This document shows, one piece after another, positions 1 through 7,229 of a stretch of 11,878 nucleotides of DNA. Every line of letters starts with the position of its first letter. Position 1 is the first letter of the stretch. The translations under genes and the position numbers were made by a program. The notes below the pieces were generated by a model, which did not search any database, was not told the DNA's origin, and was given only the letters and a program-made list of their open reading frames with translations. The stretch spans positions 1 through 11,878 of the forward strand of contig DYKL01000074.1 of NCBI GenBank assembly GCA_020722645.1, read 5' to 3'. The DNA is from Acetofilamentum sp. GTDB lineage: Bacteria; Bacteroidota; Bacteroidia; Bacteroidales; JAFGUD01.

Positions 1-17
1 AATCAATTTGCTGAATA

Positions 18-1016
18 TTAACGAATTACTTCAAAATATACCGAACTATTGTTATTAAACAGATTTGTAAAATAATCAGTACCTTTCTGATTAAGGTGAG
101 ATTCGTCACCAAAAAACGAATCGGGTAAGCAATATAATGAGTCTGAAATTAAAAAATCAGGATATGCCTTTTGTTTTTCCTGCATATATTTTTGATATTC
201 AGCAATAAAATTATTATCTAATTTTCTGAAAGAACTTTCATTCATCGGCATTGCAAAAAAAATGCACATAACTTTGTTTTGTAAGCAAAAATTTAAAATT
301 TCGTCAAAATAGAAATCGTAAATCGCCGAGGGAGCAAAATTTTTCATCTTGGTTTCGTAATTCAGCATACAGCAACTGTCTTTTAAATCAGGGTGCGGAC
401 GTTTTCCTCTGTTGTTCAAAACAAAATCAATCAGTTCCGCATTATCCTCGTAGCCGAAAAAAATTAAATTATTACGTAAATCCTCCTGATAAAAATTCGG
501 AAAATTAATTTTATATAACAGATATCTCAGAATCAAAACCGACGACAAAGACTCGTCATTCAGTCTTTTGGAATTTATTTTGATTTCTTTGATTTCTTCA
601 AAACTAAAAAAGTCGTTCCTTACCGCCAAATCCCAAAAAGCAAAATATTCTGTTAAAAATCGAGGAGAAATTGAAAAATAAACAGTGTCAGGTAAATCAT
701 ATACAATGTCATATTTTTTTATTAGATAGTAAATTTCAATAGGTGTAGCTCCTCCAAGCCCGAATGACCATGAATTTTTAATTTTTGTGTAATCTAATGC
801 CGCATTTAACCTTGAATCTCCAACAAAAAGAACCTGAATTGAGCTGTCTGTCAAGTCATAATTTTTTTTAAGGATTTCATTTAAAATAAGCCATCTAGTG
901 TTGTTTACGTTGTTGTATCTCATAGAAAAAAACTCTGTATAAACATAAAAACTGAGGCAAACGATAATAAAAATAATTATAAATTTAGATAATATATTTT
1001 TTTTGTTTTTGGACAT
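18..1016 (-). CDS. Membrane-anchored SGNH/GDSL-hydrolase-like protein
   Basis: The 332-residue protein starts with a lysine-rich tip and one hydrophobic segment at about residues 11-27. This suggests a type II membrane anchor with the rest outside the cytoplasm. Two SGNH-type blocks are visible. Block I is VLFVGDSR, with G66, D67 and nucleophile candidate S68. Block V is FGDESHLNQKG, where D304 and H307 form the DxxH pair. A glycine-rich FGLGGATP stretch (residues 85-92) lies where the block II glycine is expected. In this superfamily such proteins are esterases or O-acyl-transfer partners acting on cell-surface polysaccharides, and many sit beside an MBOAT acyltransferase. The window ends 17 bases after the stop, so such a partner cannot be seen. 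ATG start; the 658-base gap to the helicase gene argues against an operon with it. I see no TAnnTTTG promoter upstream. The fold assignment is fair; the substrate is unknown. Confidence 0.7.
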   Translation of the reverse strand: MSKNKKNILSKFIIIFIIVCLSFYVYTEFFSMRYNNVNNTRWLILNEILKKNYDLTDSSIQVLFVGDSRLNAALDYTKIKNSWSFGLGGATPIEIYYLIKKYDIVYDLPDTVYFSISPRFLTEYFAFWDLAVRNDFFSFEEIKEIKINSKRLNDESLSSVLILRYLLYKINFPNFYQEDLRNNLIFFGYEDNAELIDFVLNNRGKRPHPDLKDSCCMLNYETKMKNFAPSAIYDFYFDEILNFCLQNKVMCIFFAMPMNESSFRKLDNNFIAEYQKYMQEKQKAYPDFLISDSLYCLPDSFFGDESHLNQKGTDYFTNLFNNNSSVYFEVIR

Positions 1017-1164
1017 TTTAAAAAAGTAATTTACTGATAATTTGCTATTTCGGAATTACAATCGGACAATAACTCTGCCTTCGTGATGTTTTTCCTAACA
1101 GCTTGTAAAATTTTAACTTATAATTCATATTTCAATGTCGTTTAGTTAGTAGATTTAATATATT

Positions 1165-1236
1165 GCCCCGCTGGTGCAAATGGCTTGAGTGTATGTTAAT
1201 TTTTACAATTATTAAGCCCCTGCGGGGCATTTTTTT
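1165..1236 (+). terminator. Terminator-like hairpin inside a larger two-stem structure
   Basis: GCCCC (1216-1220), loop TGC, GGGGC (1224-1228) is followed by a seven-T stretch broken only by one A, which looks like an intrinsic terminator reading on the plus strand. The same 3' arm can instead pair with GCCCCGC at 1165-1171 (7 bp, GCGGGGC at 1222-1228), with an inner helix GGCTT (1182-1186) with AAGCC (1214-1218). The two folds exclude each other. No plus-strand gene precedes it (the neighbour is a minus-strand gene), and I found no matching promoter. It may therefore end a small RNA or be a dispersed DNA element. Confidence 0.5.
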
Positions 1237-1403
1237 ATTAATTCACATCCATTGAATATAGTTAGTTAATGTATTTCTTGCATCAATCAGGTGTTTTCCA
1301 ACTGATTGAAATACTAAACTTAAAACACAGATTTTAACTTTTTATATTTCTACTTCTAATTCTTATTACTTAGGAACATGTTTAAAAAAATAGTCCAATC
1401 TCA

Positions 1404-1505
1404 GCGGTACTTTGCGTTTCTTTCTTTGCTGTAAAAAAATAGTATTCAAATATTTAACCGCAGAGAACCGCCAAGGTTTTTACAAAGAGCCGCAAAGAAA
1501 TACGG
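1404..1505. repeat. CGCAAAG-type imperfect inverted repeat
   Basis: CTTTGC occurs at 1410-1415 and 1424-1429, with the opposite-strand forms CAAAG (1483-1487) and GCAAAG (1492-1497). Between them lie degenerate CCGCAGAG and CCGCCAAGG units. The arrangement is a loose inverted repeat about 90 bases long and has no coding potential. It resembles a dispersed CGCAGAG/CGCAAAG repeat I remember from other genomes, but I cannot verify that here. Confidence 0.45.
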
Positions 1506-1564
1506 ACATTAATTTAGTACATATTCCATAATGTCTGTTAATAATGTGCCAAGTTTATAAATCT

Positions 1565-1603
1565 TGCCCTGAAAGGGTCTAAAAGCCTGCCCTGTAAGTG
1601 TCT
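1565..1603. repeat. Degenerate 16-base direct repeat with small hairpin
   Basis: The 16-mer at 1565-1580 (TGCCCTGAAAGGGTCT) recurs at 1588-1603 with 14 of 16 bases identical, giving a 23-base period. The first copy forms a short hairpin, CCCT-GAA-AGGG (1567-1577). It is part of the repeat-rich gap downstream of the helicase gene. Confidence 0.55.
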
Positions 1604-1626
1604 TTTATTGAAAATCAAATGCTTAT

Positions 1627-1671
1627 ACTTTACGAACTTTACAAACTCTATGAACTTTAAGAACTAACTCT
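1627..1671. repeat. Five-unit 9-base tandem repeat
   Basis: Five consecutive 9-mers follow the consensus ACTTTANRA: ACTTTACGA, ACTTTACAA, ACTCTATGA, ACTTTAAGA, then a degenerate ACTAACTCT. The array ends 2 bases before the stop of the helicase gene, which lies on the other strand. No start codon or protein signal goes with it, so it is treated as a noncoding repeat. Confidence 0.7.
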
Positions 1672-1673
1672 AC

Positions 1674-4565
1674 TTATTTGAATAAATCAACAATAACATC
1701 TTCGGAAAAATATTTGAAATAATTGTTTGCGTCAATGAACTCTTGTGCCAACTGCATTTTCTTTTGTTGTAATTTGTTGATTTTTTCTTCAACTGTTCCG
1801 AAAGTTATAAATTTGAACGCAAAAACATTGTTTTTTTGACCGATTCTATGTGCTCTTGCAATGGCCTGTCTTTCAACAGCCGGATTCCACCACGGGTCGA
1901 GGATAAAAACATAATCCGCAACAGTCAGATTTATCCCTATTCCACCTGCTTTTATAGAAATTAAGAACAATTTTATATCGTTATTATTCTGAAACTCATC
2001 AATAATTTCTTGTTGTTTTGGTGTATCACCTGTCAGCAAAAGATAAGGTAATTCTTTTCGTTTAAACTCTTTTTCAAATAATTTCAAATATTTCACAAAG
2101 CTCGAAAAAATAAGCACTTTGTGGTTACTTTGCAGTAGAACTTTAAGTCTGTTTACAACCTCGTCAAATTTCCCTGAATTGAATCTTTCTTCTTTATCAA
2201 TAATATTCGGGTGATTTGCAATTTGACGAAGCTTAGTCAATGCCTGCAATACAAAAACGCTCGATTGCTTAAGTGTGCCCTGATTGTACAATTCAACTAT
2301 TTTGTTGCGAACTTTCGATTTTTCCTGTTCGTAAATAAACAACTGGTCTTCTGTCATTTCACAGATAATTGTTTGTTCTTCTACTGCCGGCAAATCCTTA
2401 ACAACCTCTTCTTTGGTTCTTCTGAGAATAAAAGGCGCAATAATTTTCTTTAGCTCAGCCTTAGCATTTTCGTCATTATAACGTTCAATCGGACTGATAA
2501 AATTTTCTCTGAAAAACGCGTAGTTCCCTAAAATTCCTTTGTTTATAAAATTTAATTGCGACCATAAATCTCTCAGAGAATTTTCAATCGGTGTGCCGGT
2601 TAAAACAATTCTGTTTTTTGCTCTCAGAAGTTTAACTGCCTGATAAGTTTTAGAATTAGGATTTTTAATGTACTGACTTTCGTCAAGAACAATGTAGTTA
2701 AATTCAAAATTTGACAAAAAATTCAAGTCATTACGGGCAATACCGTAACTTGTGATTATCAAATCAACTTTATCAAATTTTTTCGTATATTTTTCGCGCT
2801 CATTACCGGCATACAAAAGAGTTTCGATTGCAGGGGTATTTTTTTTGACTTCGTTCAGCCAGTTGTGTAGAAGCGAACGAGGGACAATTATCAGATTAAG
2901 TTTATGATTTTCAACAGGTTTGATTTTTGCTTTAATTTGTTTGTTATCTTCCAGATCTTTCAGGATTGCACATAAAGCCTGAACTGTTTTCCCAAGCCCC
3001 ATATCATCTGCCAGACAACCGCCGAAATTATTTTCTCTGAGTTTAACCAACCAGGAAACTCCGGTTTTCTGATAATCCCTGAGTTTTGTTTTCAGTGTTT
3101 TCGGAAATTCTACTTGATGTTGAGTCGGGTATTTGAAAAAATCGTCCAATTTTGAAACTTCTTCGCTAAAATTATAGGCATATTTAGTTTCAAGAATTGC
3201 AAAATAATGATACTTGCTGATTTTTATATTATCGTTTTTTGTTTTTTTAGCGTATTTCAGAATATTTTTATATTTAGCAAACCAGGGTTCAGGGATAATT
3301 GCTATTTCACCGTTTGGAAGTTCTATTTCCCTTTTTTCATTCAAAATGTTTTCTCTTAACTTAAAGAAAGGTATCTCAAAATCGCCGAATTTAACAATTG
3401 CTTTTATGTCAAACCAATCTATATGTTCACTAATTTCAAATTCAAGACTTACTTCTTTAACAAAATATTTTTTTTGTGCAAAACGCTGAATAATCTCAAA
3501 ACCTTCGTTAACTAATTTTTGATAATTATCATTTAACCAGTTTATTGTGTTGTTTTTTTGTTGTTCCTTACTTTCTATCTTAATATCAACTTTGTAAATA
3601 TTATCGCTTTTGGGTATCAGTCCGAAGTTTTTAATTTTTTCCAAAATCTGATTTTCCCATTTTTTATCCCTTGTAAATTTGGAAATTGATAAAGTCTTTT
3701 CATCTAATTCGACATAATTGATCATTTTATCGTCAGGCAAAAAAGTAATTTCGTTGTATTTGAACTTTGGGATTATTGCATATTCACTTGTCCAGTCGTT
3801 TTCTATGAAAAGTTGAGCTTTTTTATCGGGATTCAATTCATTAATTTCAAAACCGGTACCTCTGACTTTGTGGTCTCTGACTGTTTTAAGAATGAATTCA
3901 CGAAAATATTTTTTTTCTATTGTTTTTGGAACTTCAATAAATTGTTTTGTGTAAAAAGGCAATAATTTTTTAGAGTCTATTGTTTCAAAAGACATCAAAA
4001 TATGTTCTAATTCGATAAATGCCGGTTTATTTGTCAGAATAATCGGTTTTTTGTTAAAAATTGAAATTTCTTTATTGTTAAAAGTAACTGTAAGATAGTA
4101 TTTAATCCCTGTTTCGGTTCTTTCAAAGTTAAAAACGACGTCTGCAAGCGTAGGATTTATTGTAATTCTGTCGGTTTTGTAAATGTAGTCGTAGCGATGC
4201 TGCTTGTAAAATATTTCTACATTACTTTTTTTGAGTAAATCAATAAGTTTTGCTACGTTTTTTTCGATATAAGGTCTGATTAAATTGTCAATTGTGTTTT
4301 CATCTAATGAAGCCAGATAATCAGTAACAGAAAGTTTTTTGTTTTTGTTAAAGTAGGCGTAAATTTTTTCATCTGAGTATTTATCTGTTATTTCTATAAT
4401 TTTTTTTTCGATATTTGTAAATTCATCAGGCGAATCAAGAGTATCCTGAAATACAACCGAACGAATTACTTTAAAAAATTCCTCGTTGTTTTCTTTAACG
4501 ATATAAGGTTGTGCAATATACTTAAAATACGGGTGTTGTCTTATTCCGACAATAAACTTTTTCAC
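1674..4565 (-). CDS. SNF2-family DEAD/DEAH-box ATPase/helicase
   Basis: A 963-residue Swi2/Snf2-family ATPase, a group that translocates on double-stranded DNA and remodels protein-DNA complexes. The complete motor occupies roughly residues 490-963. Walker A is LADDMGLGKT (about 517-526), the Walker B/DExx box is DESQ (about 627-630), and motif III is LTGTPIENS (about 653). A RecA2 lobe follows with FSSF, LLTGDT, the SIKAGGIGINLT motif (about 870-883) and ARAHRIGQ (motif VI, about 905). The first 490 residues are lysine-rich, without a motif I recognise. They lack the cysteine cluster of the SWIM zinc finger often found in bacterial members. The start is GTG: the codon just upstream in frame is TAA and no early ATG exists. 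The gene stands alone, with a good promoter 60 bases upstream. DNA repair or a transcription role is possible; no phage-defence partner genes are next to it. Confidence 0.93.
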   Translation of the reverse strand: MKKFIVGIRQHPYFKYIAQPYIVKENNEEFFKVIRSVVFQDTLDSPDEFTNIEKKIIEITDKYSDEKIYAYFNKNKKLSVTDYLASLDENTIDNLIRPYIEKNVAKLIDLLKKSNVEIFYKQHRYDYIYKTDRITINPTLADVVFNFERTETGIKYYLTVTFNNKEISIFNKKPIILTNKPAFIELEHILMSFETIDSKKLLPFYTKQFIEVPKTIEKKYFREFILKTVRDHKVRGTGFEINELNPDKKAQLFIENDWTSEYAIIPKFKYNEITFLPDDKMINYVELDEKTLSISKFTRDKKWENQILEKIKNFGLIPKSDNIYKVDIKIESKEQQKNNTINWLNDNYQKLVNEGFEIIQRFAQKKYFVKEVSLEFEISEHIDWFDIKAIVKFGDFEIPFFKLRENILNEKREIELPNGEIAIIPEPWFAKYKNILKYAKKTKNDNIKISKYHYFAILETKYAYNFSEEVSKLDDFFKYPTQHQVEFPKTLKTKLRDYQKTGVSWLVKLRENNFGGCLADDMGLGKTVQALCAILKDLEDNKQIKAKIKPVENHKLNLIIVPRSLLHNWLNEVKKNTPAIETLLYAGNEREKYTKKFDKVDLIITSYGIARNDLNFLSNFEFNYIVLDESQYIKNPNSKTYQAVKLLRAKNRIVLTGTPIENSLRDLWSQLNFINKGILGNYAFFRENFISPIERYNDENAKAELKKIIAPFILRRTKEEVVKDLPAVEEQTIICEMTEDQLFIYEQEKSKVRNKIVELYNQGTLKQSSVFVLQALTKLRQIANHPNIIDKEERFNSGKFDEVVNRLKVLLQSNHKVLIFSSFVKYLKLFEKEFKRKELPYLLLTGDTPKQQEIIDEFQNNNDIKLFLISIKAGGIGINLTVADYVFILDPWWNPAVERQAIARAHRIGQKNNVFAFKFITFGTVEEKINKLQQKKMQLAQEFIDANNYFKYFSEDVIVDLFK

Positions 4566-4624
4566 TTAAAATTAAAATTTAATATGTTGTTTTCTATATA
4601 TATGCTTTGGATTACCAAATTCTG

Positions 4625-4655
4625 CAAAGATATTAAATTTCGTTTTTTAAGCAAA
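4625..4655 (-). promoter_or_regulatory. Bacteroidota-type promoter for the SNF2 gene
   Basis: On the minus strand TTTG (4652-4655) is followed after 19 bases by TATCTTTG (4625-4632). This is an exact match to the Bacteroidota primary-sigma consensus TTTG-N19-TAnnTTTG. Transcription would start near 4618, giving a leader of about 50 bases before the GTG start. No Shine-Dalgarno is seen before the GTG. Confidence 0.7.
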
Positions 4656-4693
4656 TTTTATAATGTTAATATTTTAGATTTTTTGAAGTAATA

Positions 4694-4785
4694 ATCCGTA
4701 TTATTAAATTCCCCGAAAAATCGGTGCAAGCTGTTGATATCACAAAGCCTTGGTTCATAAAAACTTTTTATGAATAATTACGGAT
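4694..4785. repeat. Nested inverted repeats in divergent promoter region
   Basis: The inner pair is TTCATAAAAA (4754-4763), one C, TTTTTATGAA (4765-4774): 10-bp perfect arms. The outer pair is ATCCGTA (4694-4700) with TACGGAT (4779-4785). The inner hairpin ends in a run of T on one strand and A on the other, but has too little G+C to be a strong terminator. It could be a protein-binding palindrome. Confidence 0.6.
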
Positions 4786-4829
4786 AATATAGTAAACATT
4801 TGTTTGATAAAGTTTCTTAAAAAAAGAAT

Positions 4830-4875
4830 GTAAATATCATTTACCTCTAAAAGTATATACTCATAAGATATTTAC
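4830..4875. repeat. Perfect 9-bp inverted repeat upstream of tlpA-like gene
   Basis: GTAAATATC (4830-4838) pairs exactly with GATATTTAC (4867-4875). A third half-site, ATTTAC (4839-4844), directly abuts the first and could form a competing 6-bp hairpin. The repeat ends about 75 bases before the probable -7 element of the next gene, so an operator role is possible but unproven. Confidence 0.55.
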
Positions 4876-4947
4876 GGTGGGAAATCTGCTTTCAGAAATA
4901 GATAAATGTTATTTCAATTTTTTTCTTTTCAACCAAAAACTAATTTT

Positions 4948-4955
4948 TATCTTTA
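4948..4955 (+). promoter_or_regulatory. Probable -7 element of the thioredoxin-like gene
   Basis: TATCTTTA differs from the Bacteroidota -7 consensus TAnnTTTG only in its last base. It lies 10 bases before the ATG at 4966. No TTTG is found at the expected -33 position. The short distance supports the ATG at 4966 as the start rather than the in-frame ATG at 4906, which lies upstream of this element. Confidence 0.4.
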
Positions 4956-4965
4956 CAGCAAAAAA

Positions 4966-6306
4966 ATGAGACGCATTTTACCATTTATTCTGCTGTTTTT
5001 TATTACAAATTACTGTTTTTCGCAGATAAATTTTATTGTAAACATAAAAAACAATGAAAGAATTGAAGCAAAATCATACCTTGTATACGAAACTGTTAAT
5101 CAGGAGAAAATACTCATAGACACAGCGACTGTCAGCAATAATTACATAAATTTTAAAATTCCAGATTCATTAAACAACAGATTATTAACTCTGGGCTTTT
5201 TCGGCGGAAATCTAAATCAGGCTGTTGAAATGCCTCTTGTTTGTTCCGATGATAAAACTATTGAATTTGAAATAAAATTCCCCGAAATAATGTACGACTG
5301 TAATGTTGTAAATTCCGCTTCAAATAAGATTTTATACTATTTTTTCCAACAAGACCACATTTTACAGCAAAAAATTCGTTCGGTTGAAACGATGCTTGAG
5401 CTATATTCAGAACAAAAAACCGGCGAATTTTACAAATTACTCGAAAAAGAACATCAAAATCTTGAACTCGAAGAAAAAAATTTCATCAATCAATATTACT
5501 CTAAAAATAACCGTACTCAAGCTGATAATTTTATAAAACATCAATTAGAAATGTACACCGGAAATTATGAAATTTTATCGGCTCAGAATGAAGACTTATT
5601 TCTGAAAAGTCCTTTGTTTTATCCTTGGGTTTGGACTTATTTAAATAAATTCACAAATCAGCAGTTATCCAAAAATGAGCAAGTCAGCAAATATATCGAA
5701 GCTGTTGATAATTTATCTTTATTTTTCGTTTTTTATCACGAAGAAAAGATGAGTTTGATGAAAGTACTTGCCAATGAAATGGAAAAAGCAGGCTACGACG
5801 AAGTAAGTCTGTACATTTTCGATTACATCATTTCGCCGGAATTATGCGAACCTGACAGCACAATAATTGTTAAAGCAGAATGTTTAAAAAAAATTCAAAT
5901 CGGAAAACAGGCTCCTGAAATATATTTTGAATATGATATTGGCATAAATTCAATGTACGAAATAGGAACATCTTATACACTGCTTATTTTCTGGGCAAGT
6001 TGGTGTGAGCATTGCAGGCAAATTATTCCTGAAATTAAAAATCTATACGAATCTCAGAAAAATTCAAAAAACTTTGAAGTTTTGGCTGTTTCTATAGATA
6101 ATGACCAAAAAGAATGGTAAAAATACATCAGTGAAAACAAAATCACTTGGTAGAATTACTGCGACTTAAAATCGTGGGAGGGTAATGCTGCAAAAGACTA
6201 CTGTCTGAGAGGAACCCCAACAATTTTTATTCTCGACCAAAACAAAAAAATTATTGCAAAACCATTAACTTTTTTTGAAATAAAAGCCGTATTGGAAAAA
6301 CAGTGA
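4966..6306 (+). pseudogene. TlpA-like thioredoxin, interrupted by two in-frame stops
   Basis: Exported thioredoxin-like disulfide oxidoreductase of the Bacteroidota TlpA type. The order is a signal peptide (residues 1-20, MRRILPFILLFF... ending near CFSQ), a long mostly helical N-terminal region resembling the DUF4369/DUF5106-type extensions of such proteins, then a thioredoxin domain with WASWCEHC (C347, C350). The frame meets TAA at 6118-6120 (codon 385) and TAG at 6151-6153 (codon 396). It then continues uninterrupted, in the same frame, through the family's CDLKSW motif and the cis-proline motif GTPTIFILD (P418), to TGA at 6304-6306. Ending at the first stop would remove the cis-proline and the last strands and helix of the fold, so a truncated product should not work as a thioredoxin. 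Both stops follow TGG and are one C-to-T change away from CAA and CAG (Gln). Possible causes are a real pseudogene, sequence error, or readthrough. Confidence 0.8.
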
Positions 6307-6324
6307 TGATATTTTTAAAATTAT

Positions 6325-6353
6325 TTTGTTTTAAAATTATTTTGTTATTTTTG
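6325..6353 (+). promoter_or_regulatory. Bacteroidota-type promoter for the T9SS protein gene
   Basis: TTTG (6325-6328), 17 bases, then TATTTTTG (6346-6353), an exact TAnnTTTG match. Transcription would start near 6360, about 36 bases before the ATG at 6396. The promoter starts 19 bases after the end of the thioredoxin-like frame, so this gene probably has its own transcript. Confidence 0.55.
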
Positions 6354-6395
6354 CTTTATTAAAAGCTTATCATTTAATTTCAAAATTTATAAACT

Positions 6396-6877
6396 ATGAG
6401 GAAGTTATATTTTTTTATCACTTTTGTTTTCGTCGCATTTTTCATAAATGCACAATCCATCAGTCCTGAACTTGTTTCAAATGCAGGTGATGAATTTTCA
6501 AACGCCACGATTACCATATCTTGGTCTTTGGGTGAAGTAATGACCGAAACATACACAGCAGGAGACATGAATCTTTCGCAGGGTTTCAATCAAGGCATTA
6601 TGGATTTTGTCCCAATAAAAGAATTACCAAATTTGGACTATACAATTAATAATTATCCAAACCCAACACAAGCAATTATTACTGTTGATATAATTGGATT
6701 AGATGATAATCAAACCCTAAATGCAAAAATTTACTCAATTAATGGTGTTTTTATCGAAGAAATTGAGCTTAATCAAACAAAAAATATTGATTTTGTTAAT
6801 TACGCTTACGGCATCTATTTGATATATACAACTCTGATAATCTGATTGTTAAAAACGGGAAAATTATAAAATTATAA
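6396..6877 (+). pseudogene. Short secreted protein with frameshifted T9SS sorting-like domain
   Basis: The frame encodes a signal peptide (residues 1-20, ending INAQ), then a segment with the ISWSLGEVMTETY and LSQGFNQ patterns common in short Bacteroidota exported proteins. A C-terminal type A-like T9SS sorting domain follows: NNYPNPTQ, IYSINGVFIEE, YAYGIYLI. The open frame stops at a TGA at 6843-6845. One frame over, the expected end continues from 6827: YNSDNLIVKNGKIIKL, stop at 6875-6877. Removing one TA unit from ATATATA (6822-6828), or adding one base there, restores the full domain. The last strand and basic tail are needed for sorting in this family, so the frameshifted product would probably not be secreted to the surface. 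Function of the mature protein is unknown. Confidence 0.75.
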
Positions 6878-7229
6878 TAATCTTTTCCTTAATATTAAGA
6901 TGAAATAATTATCTGTGTAAAAAAATGATATATTCATTAATTTTGATACTAATTTTTTGATTTTATTTTTATTAACGTTTAAAATTTCGTTACATTCTAC
7001 ATTATTAATAATTTACATTTGTGCTTGTAACGAGTTTTTTTTTGTTTCTACAACGAGTTGAAACTCGTGGTTATCATTATTTTAGTCCTACGGACTATAT
7101 TTATATCAGCATCTTAATATTGCGGAATAGAGCGAATTATAATTAAACTATTTTTTTTTAAACACACAACATCATTTATACATATCATCTGACTTTGAAG
7201 AGACAATATTATAAGCTAACCTAAAAATA
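6878..7229. other. Intergenic region with small palindromes
   Basis: No gene is seen. It contains the 12-base palindrome CTTAATATTAAG (6888-6899), just after the restored stop of the T9SS protein, and two hairpins at 7053-7097. A weak -7-like TGACTTTG (7190-7197) precedes the RNase H gene. The rest is AT-rich and featureless. Confidence 0.5.
7053..7097. repeat. Pair of short perfect hairpins
   Basis: ACGAGT-TGAA-ACTCGT (7053-7068) is followed 14 bases later by TAGTCC-TAC-GGACTA (7083-7097). Each has a perfect 6-bp stem. A partial copy of the first motif (AACGAGTTT) occurs at 7029-7037. They are not followed by T-runs, so they are not terminators. They look like dispersed palindromic repeats. 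Confidence 0.6.

Larger units (their letters stand above)
1017..1673. other. Intergenic region rich in short repeats, no gene
   Basis: No open frame with protein-like composition lies here. Going left to right it holds a possible fragment of the 7906-8310 repeat family at 1048-1072, a GC-rich hairpin element at 1165-1236, a CGCAAAG-type repeat at 1404-1505, a degenerate 16-base direct repeat at 1565-1603 and a 9-base tandem repeat at 1627-1671. The stretch 1241-1400 shows nothing I recognise. No minus-strand terminator is visible after the helicase stop. Confidence 0.7.
4566..4965. other. Divergent intergenic region with palindromes
   Basis: This gap separates the leftward helicase gene from the rightward thioredoxin-like gene. 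It contains the helicase promoter (4625-4655), two nested inverted repeats (4694-4785), a 9-bp inverted repeat (4830-4875) and the probable promoter of the thioredoxin-like gene (4948-4955). No gene is seen in it. Confidence 0.6.

Noticed and set aside
1404..1671. CRISPR array
   Set aside because: Repeat units are short, degenerate and of different types, with no regular repeat-spacer pattern and no cas genes.
1674..4565. SNF2 protein as part of an anti-phage defence system
   Set aside because: Some defence systems use SNF2 helicases, but the neighbours here (SGNH protein, thioredoxin-like pseudogene) include no nuclease, methylase or other defence component.
4906..4965. In-frame upstream ATG extending the thioredoxin-like protein by 20 residues
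   Set aside because: It would bury the signal peptide behind 20 residues, and the probable -7 promoter element lies downstream of it.
6118..6153. Genetic code in which TAA and TAG mean glutamine
   Set aside because: TAA ends several conserved genes in this window exactly where their families end, so a general TAR-to-Gln code is not tenable. Only a local or TAG-specific explanation stays open.
6380..6589. 69-codon minus-strand open frame
   Set aside because: It is antisense to the signal peptide and N-terminus of the T9SS protein, which has a clear promoter and recognisable domains.
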